Source of the DNA: Streptomyces sp. 3214.6
Lineage (GTDB): Bacteria; Actinomycetota; Actinomycetes; Streptomycetales; Streptomycetaceae
Assembly: GCF_900129855.1 (NCBI RefSeq)
Contig: NZ_LT670819.1
Span: forward strand, 434,001 to 498,000
Direction: 5' to 3'
DNA: 64,000 nt
Shown: one piece after another, positions 34,953-43,354 of the stretch
How the letters are laid out: every line of letters starts with the position of its first letter
Numbering within the stretch: position 1 is the first letter of the stretch
Position numbers and translations under genes: made by a program
The notes under the pieces: model-generated
What the model was told of the DNA's origin: nothing
The model's input: the letters and a program-made list of their open reading frames with translations, nothing else
The model's database searches: none

Positions 34953-35891
34953 TCAGACCGGCGGTGCGACGAACACGCCGCGGTCGACGTCGTTGAAGGA
35001 CTCCTTGGTGACCAGTTCGTTCATGGGGTTGGCGGTGCCCCACTGGTCGGTGACCTCGGGCTTGGAGAAGTCGTAGACGTGCGGGTGCCAGGTGTCCTCG
35101 TCCAACAGCTCCAACTCCGTCGTGTACTCGACGGTGTTGCCGTGCGGGTCGAGGAAGTAGGTGAAGGTGTTGTCACCCGCCATGTGCCGGCCCGGCCCCC
35201 AGATCTTCTTGAAGCCGGCGCGCATCACGCGCCCGGAGCCGCGCATGTACTCGTCGATGCCTCGCATCTCGAAGGAGATGTGGTGCAGCGAGGTGTGCGG
35301 TCCCTTCGCGATGGCCATGGAGTGGTGCTGGTTGCTGATCCGCATGAAGTGCATGACGTCGCCGATGTGCGGATGGCCGAGCGTGTCGGACAGCCGGAAG
35401 CCCAGGTGCTCCTCATACCACGCCCTGGTCTTGTCCAGGTCCGGGGAGTTCAGCACGACGTGCGACAGCTTGACCGGGATCGACTCCTTCTCCTCGATCC
35501 TGCGGTGCTGCCGTACCTCGACATCGGCGGAGACCTCGATGGTGCGGCCGTCGACGTCGAAGAAGCGGAAACCGTAACCGCCGCCGGGCGTCTCCACCTT
35601 GCCCGGTTGCGAAATCAACTGCACTCCGCCCGCGAGGAGTTGCTCGGCGAGCGTGTCCACGTCGGCGGCGCTCGCCGCGCCGTAGGAGACCAGGTCCAGG
35701 CGTTTCTCCTCAGCCTTGCGCAGCCGGACGGCATACTGCTCCGGGGAACCCTCGGCGGCCAGGAAGGAGATGCCGGAATCCTCGGCAACCCGGGTCAGCC
35801 CCCACACACCGGAGTAGAAGTCGAGCTGCTTGTCGTAGTCGGGCACAGCGAGGTCGACATGCCGCAGATGAGTGAGCAGACGGTTGGACAT
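34953..35891 (-). CDS. Extradiol (meta-cleavage) dioxygenase, VOC superfamily
   Basis: About 312 residues with two vicinal-oxygen-chelate modules. The N-terminal module starts LLTHLRHVDLAVPDYDKQLD. The catalytic C-terminal module provides the 2-His-1-Glu iron triad: H in KLSHVVLNSPDL, H in SLHHISFEMRGIDEYMRG, E in FLDPHGNTVEYTTELEL. This is the pattern of catechol 2,3-dioxygenase/homoprotocatechuate-type enzymes. ATG at 35891 follows AGGAGGGCATCCCAC. It should cleave the catechol made by the flavin hydroxylase in the same operon. Exact substrate is unknown. Confidence 0.93.
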   Translation of the reverse strand: MSNRLLTHLRHVDLAVPDYDKQLDFYSGVWGLTRVAEDSGISFLAAEGSPEQYAVRLRKAEEKRLDLVSYGAASAADVDTLAEQLLAGGVQLISQPGKVETPGGGYGFRFFDVDGRTIEVSADVEVRQHRRIEEKESIPVKLSHVVLNSPDLDKTRAWYEEHLGFRLSDTLGHPHIGDVMHFMRISNQHHSMAIAKGPHTSLHHISFEMRGIDEYMRGSGRVMRAGFKKIWGPGRHMAGDNTFTYFLDPHGNTVEYTTELELLDEDTWHPHVYDFSKPEVTDQWGTANPMNELVTKESFNDVDRGVFVAPPV

Positions 35892-35905
35892 GTGGGATGC
35901 CCTCC

Positions 35906-36904
35906 TCAGGAGAGGTTGAGAAGCGCGGCGGCGTTTCCGCCGCGGATGGCGTGGAAGTCGGGGTCGGGCAGCCGGGCGGCGCGCAGGGCGGTGACGGGGT
36001 CGGCGGTGCCCATGTCGAAGGCGTAGTCGGAACCGAGCAGGACGCGATCGGCACCCGCGGCCCGGACGAGTTCCCGCAGGACATGCGGGTCGTGCACGAG
36101 GGAGTCGAAGTACAGGCGCTTGAGGTAGCTGCTGGGCGGGTGGGCGCAGCCGGCGCCCGCATCCGACCGCGCGGACCAGGCGTGGTCGGAGCGGCCGATG
36201 TGGGTGGGCAGGTAGCCGCCGCCGTGGGCGGCGATCAGCTTCAGCCCCGGGTGGCGGTCCAGTACGCCGGAGAAGATCAGGTGCGACAGCGCGACCGCGT
36301 TCTCCACCGGCTGGCCGACGACGTTGGACAGGTACCAGCGATCCAGGCGCTCGTCGAGCGTGCAGCCGAAGGGGTGCAGGAAGAGGACGGCGCCCGTCTC
36401 CTCCGCGCGGGACCACAAGGGTGCGTACGCGGCGTCCGAGAGCTCGCGGCCAGGGGCGTGGCTGGAGATTTCGACGCCCAACAGGCCCTGCTCCAGGGCG
36501 TGTTCGAGGGCGCGTACGGCCTGCTCGGGGTGTTGCAGGGGGACGAGGCCGAGTCCGTGCAGCCGTCCGGGAGCCTGGGCGCAGTGGGCGGCCGTCGCCT
36601 CGTTGGCGTGCCGGAAGACCTTCTCGGCCGTCTCCTCGTCCGCCCAGTAGTGGTAGTGCGAGGGGGACGGGCTGACCAGCTGTACGTCCACACCCTGGGC
36701 GTCCATCGCGGCCAGCCGTGCGGTGACGTCGATCATCCTTGGGGCGCACTCGCGGACCATGGGGCCGCTGACGGCGAGGGCCGCGGGTCCGTTGCGGCGG
36801 GCGTCGAGGGCCCGGGCCTCGGCCAGTCCCGGCAGGTCCGCCACCAGGGCGTCGACCTCGGGCAGCAGGACGTGCGCGTGCACGTCCACGGTGGGCACTG
36901 TCAC
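35906..36904 (-). CDS. ACMSD-like amidohydrolase/decarboxylase
   Basis: About 332 residues, amidohydrolase_2 family. Metal ligands: VDVHAHVLLP (HxH), H in AVLFLHPFGC, H in LKLIAAHGGGYLPTHIGRSD, D in RVLLGSDYAFDMG. The family includes aminocarboxymuconate-semialdehyde decarboxylase, gamma-resorcylate decarboxylase and related non-oxidative decarboxylases, so a decarboxylase fits a catabolic operon. Its start overlaps the stop of the FAD hydroxylase (ATGA), showing coupled translation. Hydrolysis cannot be excluded from sequence. Confidence 0.9.
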   Translation of the reverse strand: MTVPTVDVHAHVLLPEVDALVADLPGLAEARALDARRNGPAALAVSGPMVRECAPRMIDVTARLAAMDAQGVDVQLVSPSPSHYHYWADEETAEKVFRHANEATAAHCAQAPGRLHGLGLVPLQHPEQAVRALEHALEQGLLGVEISSHAPGRELSDAAYAPLWSRAEETGAVLFLHPFGCTLDERLDRWYLSNVVGQPVENAVALSHLIFSGVLDRHPGLKLIAAHGGGYLPTHIGRSDHAWSARSDAGAGCAHPPSSYLKRLYFDSLVHDPHVLRELVRAAGADRVLLGSDYAFDMGTADPVTALRAARLPDPDFHAIRGGNAAALLNLS

Positions 36905-38037
36905 GGCAGTTCCTTGAGGAAGTTCATCGTGCGTCCGATCAGCCCGGGGATGTCGGCGTCACGCACACCGTCCAGCTGCCACCGGCCGATCTGCATGGAC
37001 GCCTCGACGACGGTCCGCACCCGGGGAATGCGGCGCTCGTAGTAGCTCTGGAGCAGCTCGCTGTCCCAGGCCTGTCCGCTGGTGAGCAGTTCGGCGAGCA
37101 CCAGGGCGTCCTCCAGGGACATGGCCGCGCCCTGGGCCATGGTGGGCGGGCAGCAGTGGGCGGCGTCGCCGATCAGCACGACCCGGCCGCGGTGCCAGGA
37201 GCCCTCCACCAGTAGCCGGTCGAACCAGGTGTAGTTGACCTTCGTCGGGTCGGTGATGTGCTTGGTGATCTCCGGCCAGGCTCCGCCATAGGCCTGCGCC
37301 AGTCGGCGCATCTCGTCGGCGTAGGCAGCCGGGTCGATGGAGGCACGCTCGCGGCATCCCTCGACGACGAAGGCGTAGATGGTGTGCTCGCTGGTGGGGG
37401 TGTAGCCGGCGATGTAGGCCGGACCGCCATAGGCGAGGTCGCTGCGCTCCACGCCCTCGGGGCGCGGCGCGGCGATGCGCCAGATGGCCATGCCCGTCGG
37501 CTCGGCTCGCTCGGTGATGCCGATCGCGGAGCGAGTGGCGGAGTTGAGGCCGTCGGCGCCGATCACCAGGTCGTAGCGGCTCTCCGTGCCGTCGCTGAAG
37601 CGCGCCGAGACACCGTCGGCGTCCTGCTCCAGGGACTCGGCGGTGGTACCCAGCCGGACCGTGGCGCCGGAGGCGCGGACCGCGTCGATGAGGATCCGCT
37701 GGAGTTGCGGGCGCTGCATGCCGACGGTGGCGGGCAGGTCGTCACCCCCGGTCTTGATGTCCTCGGCGATGTGCAGCACCGTGCCGTCGGGGGTGGTGAT
37801 GCCCAGCGTGCCGAAGGGGAAGCCGGAGGTGCTCACCCGCTCCCAGACACCCAGTTCGCGCAGCACGCGCAGGGCGTTGCCCTGGAGGGTGATGCCGGAG
37901 CCGGTGGTCGCGTTCCAGTCGGGCTTGGCCTCGATGAGGTCGACGGTGATACCGGCGCGGCGCAGCAGAATGGTCACGGCGTTGCCGGAGGCGCCACCGC
38001 CGATGACGAGGACTCTGCGAGTGGGGCTGTCTGCCAT
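36901..38037 (-). CDS. FAD-dependent aromatic hydroxylase
   Basis: About 378 residues, class A flavin monooxygenase: VLVIGGGASGNAVTILLRRA at the start, DLVIGADGLNSATRSAIG (DG motif), RVVLIGDAAHCCPPTMAQGA and SLEDALVLAEL (GD motif). Resembles 6-hydroxynicotinate/3-hydroxybenzoate-type hydroxylases, but the substrate cannot be fixed. ATG at 38037 sits behind AGGATCCCGAC. In operon context it most likely prepares the ring (introducing an ortho hydroxyl group) for the extradiol dioxygenase. Confidence 0.92.
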   Translation of the reverse strand: MADSPTRRVLVIGGGASGNAVTILLRRAGITVDLIEAKPDWNATTGSGITLQGNALRVLRELGVWERVSTSGFPFGTLGITTPDGTVLHIAEDIKTGGDDLPATVGMQRPQLQRILIDAVRASGATVRLGTTAESLEQDADGVSARFSDGTESRYDLVIGADGLNSATRSAIGITERAEPTGMAIWRIAAPRPEGVERSDLAYGGPAYIAGYTPTSEHTIYAFVVEGCRERASIDPAAYADEMRRLAQAYGGAWPEITKHITDPTKVNYTWFDRLLVEGSWHRGRVVLIGDAAHCCPPTMAQGAAMSLEDALVLAELLTSGQAWDSELLQSYYERRIPRVRTVVEASMQIGRWQLDGVRDADIPGLIGRTMNFLKELP

Positions 38038-38207
38038 GTCGGGATCCTCCCGAGGTTGGGCCGCGCGGCTTCGGGCGGCGGGGTGCGGCTCGCCCGCCGC
38101 GAGGGCGGGCCAGGTGCTCTGGTGAATCACCCTCGGCGGGTGGAGCGGATGGGGGCCGAATGCGCCGCTGCTGTCCGGGGAGGACGCATCCGGCCCGGTT
38201 CTGCGGG

Positions 38208-39167
38208 CTATTTGACGGCGACGGGGTTGACGGGAGAACCGACGGCGCCGGTGATGGGCAGGGGCGCGGCGGTGAGCCAGAACTCGTACACGCCGTCGTC
38301 CGCGCAGTCGGCGGCGAGGGCGTCGAGGTCCCACATCTCGCCGATCAGCAGGCCCATGTTCGGGATGACGACCTGGTGCAGGGGCTGGAAGGCGTGGTCG
38401 AACTCGTTGGGACGGACCTCGAAGCCCCAGGTGTCCGTGGCGATCGCGGCGATGTCGGTACCGTGCAGCCAGCCGGCCGTGGCGAACGACAGCCCCGGCG
38501 CCGGGCCGCCCGCGTAGTCGCCCCAGCCCTCGCGACGCACGCGGGCCAGCTGCCCGGTCCGTACCAGGACGATGTCCCCGCGGCCCACGCTCACGCCGTG
38601 CGCCTCGGCGGTCGCGGTCAGATGCTCCTCGGTGATCGCGAACGCGTCCGGCAGCTCGCCGTCCGCGCCGATCACTTGGCCCACGTCCAGCAGCACCCCG
38701 CGCCCGGCGACGTACGGCGCCATGTGCTCGATGCCGGTGACGAGGTCGCCGTCGGAGGTGACCACCTTCTCCGCCGGCCGCCCGTTCCACGCCTTGCCGT
38801 GATCGAAGATATGCCCGAGCCCGTCCCACTGGGTCGAGCACTGCAACGGCATCGCGATCACGTCGTCGGCACCGCCTATGCCGTGCGGGAAGCCCTGGTT
38901 GCCGAGGGCCGCGTCGGTGCCGGTGTCGAGCATCGTGTGCACGGGGTTGGTTCGCCGCCGCCAGCCCTTCTGCGGGCCGTTCATGTCGAAGGACTGTGAC
39001 AGCGAGAAACTGATTCCCCGGCGCACGAGCGCAGCGCCTTCGCGCCGCTTGGCCTCGTCGAGGAAGTTGAGCGTGCCGAGCACATCGTCCTCACCCCACC
39101 GGCCCCAGTTGGAGTACTTCTTGGCGGCCTCGGCGATTGCGCCCTCGGGATCCGTACGGTCGATCAT
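38208..39167 (-). CDS. Cyclase/kynurenine formamidase-fold hydrolase
   Basis: About 319 residues, cyclase family (PF04199 type). The N-terminus has YSNWGRWGEDDVLGTLNFLD, typical of the long bacterial subgroup. The usual metal motif HxGTHxDxPxH is here CSTQWDGLGHIFDHGKAWNG, a variant also common in this subgroup. Members hydrolyse amide or lactone-like bonds (N-formylkynurenine, isatin). The start overlaps the stop of the upstream FAH gene (ATGA). It implies that an amide, lactone or N-heterocycle is opened in the pathway. Confidence 0.88.
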   Translation of the reverse strand: MIDRTDPEGAIAEAAKKYSNWGRWGEDDVLGTLNFLDEAKRREGAALVRRGISFSLSQSFDMNGPQKGWRRRTNPVHTMLDTGTDAALGNQGFPHGIGGADDVIAMPLQCSTQWDGLGHIFDHGKAWNGRPAEKVVTSDGDLVTGIEHMAPYVAGRGVLLDVGQVIGADGELPDAFAITEEHLTATAEAHGVSVGRGDIVLVRTGQLARVRREGWGDYAGGPAPGLSFATAGWLHGTDIAAIATDTWGFEVRPNEFDHAFQPLHQVVIPNMGLLIGEMWDLDALAADCADDGVYEFWLTAAPLPITGAVGSPVNPVAVK

Positions 39168-40150
39168 GTCGCTGCCTCCTCGGCGACACAGCGGGTGCGC
39201 TGGACGCCCAGCCCCGTGATCGAGCCCTCCATGACGTCGCCGTCGCGCAGCAGCCGCCTCCAGTGGATCCCGTTGCCGGCCGGGGAGCCCGTGAGCACCA
39301 GATCCCCCGGCAGCAGCCGGGCGGTCTGCGAGATGTACGACACCAGGCGGGCGATGCCGAAGAGCATGTCCTTGGTCGACTCGTCCTGCATGGTCTCGTC
39401 GTTGAGCTTCAGGGTGACCCGAAGATCACCCGGGTCCGCTATCGATCCGGCGGGGACGATCCAGGGGCCGAGCGGCGTGAAGCCGGGCGCGTTCTTGCTG
39501 CGCAGCCAGTCGGTGCCGATGGCCTTCATGTCCCGACGGAAGACGGTGGCCCGGTCGGTGAGATCGTTGGCGATCGTGTACCCGGCGACGTACTCCAGCG
39601 CCTCCTCGACGGAAACCCGGTAGGCGGGCTTGGCCACGACGGCTGCCAACTCCAGCTCCCAATCGGGCTGTTCGGCCCAGACGGGCAGGACGACATCGTC
39701 GTACGGGCCGGTGATCGCGCTCGGCAGGCCGATGAACACGTAGGGCAGATCCTCCGCGGCCCGCCGGTCCATGACCGCGGCGATCTCCTCTCGCGCTTCC
39801 TCGACCGTGCGCGGGTCGTCCGGGGAGCGGTGGGCGACCTCCAGGTCGATGACGTGCTGTCGGTAGTTGGCGCCGGACTGGAAGATCTGTCGGGGCTCCA
39901 CCGGGGCATGCACCCTCAGGCTGTCGAGCGACTGCCACTCCAGGGCGTCTTCGCCCGCGAGGGTGTGCAGAACGGGAAGCGTCTCCTCCCACCGTTCCAG
40001 CACGGAACGCATATCGGCAGGCTCCCAGGCCAGGGCCTGGCTCAGGTCCAGCACCCGGTCCCGGACCACGAGGCTGGGAAACCGTCTTCCGTCAGACGCG
40101 GAGAGCGTGCCGAGCGCGAACAGGCCGACGGGTTGCGCGAGCGTTGCCAT
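39164..40150 (-). CDS. FAH-family enzyme, second copy (first gene of operon)
   Basis: About 328 residues: IFQSGANYRQHVIDLEVAHR, YVFIGLPSAITGPYDDVVLP, WELELAAVVAKPAYRVSVEE (acidic metal ligands), YTIANDLTDRATVFR, LPGDLVLTGSPAGNGIHW. This is the standard FAH/2-hydroxyhepta-diene-dioate isomerase layout. ATG at 40150 has GGGAGGAAATCTC. It opens the catabolic operon and diverges from the LysR gene. With the other FAH gene it suggests two successive steps, such as isomerisation and hydrolysis, on the cleaved ring. Confidence 0.92.
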   Translation of the reverse strand: MATLAQPVGLFALGTLSASDGRRFPSLVVRDRVLDLSQALAWEPADMRSVLERWEETLPVLHTLAGEDALEWQSLDSLRVHAPVEPRQIFQSGANYRQHVIDLEVAHRSPDDPRTVEEAREEIAAVMDRRAAEDLPYVFIGLPSAITGPYDDVVLPVWAEQPDWELELAAVVAKPAYRVSVEEALEYVAGYTIANDLTDRATVFRRDMKAIGTDWLRSKNAPGFTPLGPWIVPAGSIADPGDLRVTLKLNDETMQDESTKDMLFGIARLVSYISQTARLLPGDLVLTGSPAGNGIHWRRLLRDGDVMEGSITGLGVQRTRCVAEEAAT

Positions 40151-40271
40151 GAGATTTCCTCCCGCTGAGTTGCGGTCTACTCTGACCTGGATCCTCAGAT
40201 CGCGGAAATGAATCCTGTGGATGATGCATATCCACGCCATGAATATCTCTCTCTTGTCCAGGTGGTGCCCG
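40151..40271. promoter_or_regulatory. Divergent LysR/catabolic operon promoter with an inverted repeat
   Basis: The 121-bp region holds GTGGAT-N7-ATCCAC at 40217-40235, a plausible LysR recognition site (dyad with central spacer). The dyad overlaps the upstream in-frame ATG at 40221, which argues for the downstream start of the LysR gene at 40272. Confidence 0.6.
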
Positions 40272-41231
40272 GTGAACCTGTCCCGTCTCGACCTCAACCT
40301 GGTCGTCGCCCTCCGCGCACTTCTGGAGGAGCGCAACGTCACCCGGGCCGGCGAGCGCATCGGACTCAGCCAGCCCGCGATGAGCGCGGCGCTGTCCCGG
40401 CTGCGCCGCCATTTCGACGACGAACTGCTCGCCAGGACCGGCAACTCCTATGAACTGACGCCTCTCGGCACCGCCCTGCGCGACCGCAGCGCCACCGCCT
40501 GCGACCTGCTGGAGCGGGTCTTCACCAGCCAGGCCGACTTCGACCCGACGGCCGAGACCCGCGAGTTCACCCTGCTCGCATCGGACTACGGCGCGGCCGT
40601 GTTCGGGGCCGCCCTGGCCCGCGCCCTGCACCGCGAGGCACCCGGGATCCGGCTCACCTTCCAGCACCCGGCGCCCTCCGTCGTGGAGAACACCGCGACC
40701 GTGCTGAGCACCGTCGACGGACTGCTGATGCCGCACGGCGTCATCGACGGTCTGCCCGCGGTCGACCTCTTCAGCGACCGCTGGCTGTGCCTGGTCGCCG
40801 ACGACCACCCCGAGGTCCGCGGCGAGCTCACCCTCGACCATCTGGCCCGGCTTCCCTGGGCCGTATACCAACGCCCCTACGACGCCCCGGCCGCCCGCCA
40901 GCTCAGCATGATCGGCATCAGCCCCCGGGTGGAGGTGTCCGTGCAGACCTTCCAGCTGCTGCCCCACATGATCGAGGGCACCCACCGGATCGCGATGATC
41001 CAGGAACGCCTCGCCCGCACAGCAGTCCGCGCCGCCGCGGTACGCGTCCTGCCCTGCCCGTTCGAGGCCGTACCGGTGCAGGAGGCGATGTGGTGGCACC
41101 CCGTGCACACCCAAGACGCTGCCCACATCTGGCTGCGGCAGAAGGCGGCGGAGGTGGGGGCGACGTTGACGGCCAACGGCGACGTCCTCGAGGGGCGCGG
41201 GGAGGCGTCGCATGCGGCACCGCCGCGCTGA
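40272..41231 (+). CDS. LysR-family regulator of the catabolic operon
   Basis: About 319 residues. N-terminal HTH: LSRLDLNLVVALRALLEERN, VTRAGERIGLSQPAMSAALS, RLRRHFDDELLARTGNSYEL. The effector domain follows. The RLDLNLVVAL start and length place it near NodD/PcaQ-like members. I prefer GTG at 40272, which gives the canonical N-terminus; ATGs at 40221 and 40239 would add unlikely tails. It is divergent from the seven-gene operon and should respond to its substrate or an intermediate. Confidence 0.9.
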   Translation: MNLSRLDLNLVVALRALLEERNVTRAGERIGLSQPAMSAALSRLRRHFDDELLARTGNSYELTPLGTALRDRSATACDLLERVFTSQADFDPTAETREFTLLASDYGAAVFGAALARALHREAPGIRLTFQHPAPSVVENTATVLSTVDGLLMPHGVIDGLPAVDLFSDRWLCLVADDHPEVRGELTLDHLARLPWAVYQRPYDAPAARQLSMIGISPRVEVSVQTFQLLPHMIEGTHRIAMIQERLARTAVRAAAVRVLPCPFEAVPVQEAMWWHPVHTQDAAHIWLRQKAAEVGATLTANGDVLEGRGEASHAAPPR

Positions 41232-41239
41232 CACGGCTG

Positions 41240-41278
41240 GCCACGGTGTGCCGCAACCTCGCTGCGGCACACCGTGGC
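41240..41278. terminator. Bidirectional hairpin between LysR and MFS genes
   Basis: A perfect 16-bp stem (GCCACGGTGTGCCGCA at 41240-41255 with 41263-41278) and a 7-nt loop, 9 bp after the LysR stop and 24 bp from the convergent MFS stop. It can serve both genes. Confidence 0.88.
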
Positions 41279-41301
41279 AGTCCCGATGGAGCGTACGTCC
41301 G

Positions 41302-42567
41302 TCAGGCCGTCTGCTCCGGCAACGGACGGGGGTCTACGGCATCGACACGGCGGCGGCCCGCGAACAGCCCCGCCGCAAGGAGGGCGGCGGCCAGCCCCAG
41401 CACGGCCACCGCACCGGCCAGACTTCCGACCGCGGACTCCACGGCCAGCAGGATGAGCGGGCAGACGAACTCACCGCCGAAGAAGGCCGCCATGAACAGC
41501 CCCGTGCCCCGGCCGCGGTCCTCGAACGCCAGACGGGACATGGCGCTGGTAAGGAGGGCGGGCAACAGCATGCCCGTGCCCACGCAGTTGATCACGGCCC
41601 CGACAACCAGCAGCGGGGCGTTGCCCGCCAGGAACATCACCCCGAAGCCGGCCGCGCAGAGCGCCAGGACGGCGGGCAGCATCGGGTCCGGGGAGCGCTT
41701 CAGCCGGGTGAACGTGACGGCTCCGCCCACGGTGGCGGCGCTCGAGACCGCGGTGGCCAGGCCGATCACCCCGGAGTTCTTCACCCCGAGATCGTCGAGC
41801 AGGTACGACATCTCCACCGGGACGGTGTAGAACACCATCGCCCCGAAGAAGGTGAGGGCACAGATGCCCCGCAACTGCCGCCACGGGAAGGCGCGGTGGG
41901 CTTCCGCCTCGGCCGGGAGCTCGTCCACGGTCGCGCGGGCCGCCGGTGTTGGCAGAGCGGTCGCCATCAACGGGGCGAGCACCAGGCTCACGGCGTACAC
42001 CCAGAAGGGCACCCGCCAGCCCGCCGACCCGGCGGCCCCACCGATCACGAAGAAGACCGTGGCCGACGCGGAAGCGCACATGGTCTGCAGGGCGAGGTAC
42101 TTCACCCGCCGCGGGCCGCTGTAGTAGTCGCCGATCAGCGTGGTGCAGCACGTCATGATCGCGGCCTCGGCGACGCCGACCAGGGCACGGCTGGCGATGA
42201 TGGCGCCCAGGGAGTCCAGGTAGAGCGGGGCCGTTCCGAACACGGCGTACAGGAGAGTCGCCACGATCAGCAGGCGCTTGCGCCCCAGCCGGTCGACGAT
42301 CACCCCGGCGAAGGGGGCCAGCAGCGCCAGCGCCAGCGCCGGGACGGTCAGCGCGAGGGGAACCAGCGCCTTGGCCCCCGGGGTGGACTCGAAGTGGTCC
42401 TGCATCTTCGGCAGCACCGGGGCGATCAGCACCGCCCCGAGGATCGGCAGGCAACTGCCCGCCATCAGCAGGGTCACGCGCAGCAGATGGGCCGGGCCGG
42501 AGACAGCGGCGGCAGGCGACGCGACATCGTCGACCGCGGTCGCGGACGGCGGGACGGAACCAGGCAT
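41302..42567 (-). CDS. MFS transporter, probably aromatic substrate uptake
   Basis: About 421 residues with 12 predicted hydrophobic segments. It has the MFS loop 2-3 motif LAPFAGVIVDRLGRKRLLIV and a repeat-like second half beginning at ICALTFFGAMVFYTVPVEMS. The position directly beyond the aromatic operon suggests import (or export) of its substrate. ATG at 42567; the ribosome binding site CTGGAG is modest. A drug-exporter role is the alternative, because the family motif does not separate the two. Confidence 0.85.
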   Translation of the reverse strand: MPGSVPPSATAVDDVASPAAAVSGPAHLLRVTLLMAGSCLPILGAVLIAPVLPKMQDHFESTPGAKALVPLALTVPALALALLAPFAGVIVDRLGRKRLLIVATLLYAVFGTAPLYLDSLGAIIASRALVGVAEAAIMTCCTTLIGDYYSGPRRVKYLALQTMCASASATVFFVIGGAAGSAGWRVPFWVYAVSLVLAPLMATALPTPAARATVDELPAEAEAHRAFPWRQLRGICALTFFGAMVFYTVPVEMSYLLDDLGVKNSGVIGLATAVSSAATVGGAVTFTRLKRSPDPMLPAVLALCAAGFGVMFLAGNAPLLVVGAVINCVGTGMLLPALLTSAMSRLAFEDRGRGTGLFMAAFFGGEFVCPLILLAVESAVGSLAGAVAVLGLAAALLAAGLFAGRRRVDAVDPRPLPEQTA

Positions 42568-42831
42568 GGCGACTCCAGGGGACGGCGTACGGACGCGGAC
42601 ATGCCTTAGGGGCGCTGACGGCGCACGGCATGTTGGGAGTGGCCGCACGTCGGCCACTGGTCCGGACAGCGGCCTACGAGTACGTGCGGGTCGGGACGAC
42701 TATGGGCCCCCTGCGGCCCCGCTGCCATCCCCCGAACGATCCGAATCTCGTATCCGGATCATCCACACCGTGGATGACCGTGGTGACAGCACTGTTCAAG
42801 GCATGTGCAGACAACCGTGTCCCGGGAAGCG

Positions 42832-43125
42832 TCAGGGGACAGGTCCCGCGGGGTTCTTGGCCATGCGGCGGACGACCGTCCAGCCGATGGCTCAGAGGAC
42901 GACGCCGACCACGCTCAGCGGCACGTAGGCCCGTGGGGTCAGCGGGGCGAAGTCGTGCGACGCGCCAGCCGCACGGGCGAGCAGGGCGACAATCGCGTTC
43001 CCCGAACAAGCGGTGACAGCTGCGGCAAGCAGGCCTCCGACCGCGGTCAGGAAGCCGGATCGCTGGGCGGGCGGCGCGGACGAGGTGGCAGTGGAGCCGG
43101 AACCGGGCCCCCCGAGGAAATGCAT
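42832..43125 (-). pseudogene. DUF6069-like membrane protein with an in-frame stop
   Basis: From ATG 43125 the frame reads FLTAVGGLLAAAVTACSGNA, LARAAGASHDFAPLTPRAYV, PLSVVGVVL and meets TGA at 42892-42894. The same frame continues AIGWTVVRRMAKNPAGPVP to a second stop at 42832. Two membrane segments and the PLTPxAYVPLxxVG block fit DUF6069 proteins, which normally continue through this point. A single nonsense change has probably truncated it. Confidence 0.5.
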
Positions 43126-43275
43126 GCCTGGATCAACTTCATGGACTGCTCGACCCTGCTGGGCGACCACCTCGTCCAGCAGCTGCGCCGCGACGCGGGC
43201 ATGGCACACGCGGAGTACGGCCTCCTGGCCCGTCTGTCCGCGGCACCCGACCGCGCCCTGGGCATGTCCAGCCGA
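43120..43275 (+). pseudogene. MarR-family regulator, N-terminal fragment
   Basis: The frame MHAWINFMDCSTLLGDHLVQ, QLRRDAGMAHAEYGLLARLS, AAPDRALGMS is the dimerisation helix and first part of a MarR HTH (pattern WxxFxxxxxLLxxxLxxxLxRDAGLxxxEYxVLxRLSxAPxRxLRMS). It then loses similarity near 43275, so the recognition helix and wing are missing. It overlaps the start of the DUF6069 relic on the other strand. Confidence 0.5.
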
Positions 43276-43354
43276 CATCACCGCGGCGATCACCGCATCC
43301 CTCAAATGGGCCGCGGCGTTCGCGCCGGTGTCAAGACAGCGGTGGCACGACGCG

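Noticed and set aside
41302..42631. Large antisense and alternative-frame reading over the MFS gene
   Set aside because: Arg/Gly-rich composition without family similarity; the MFS protein in the chosen frame has clean membrane segments and motifs.
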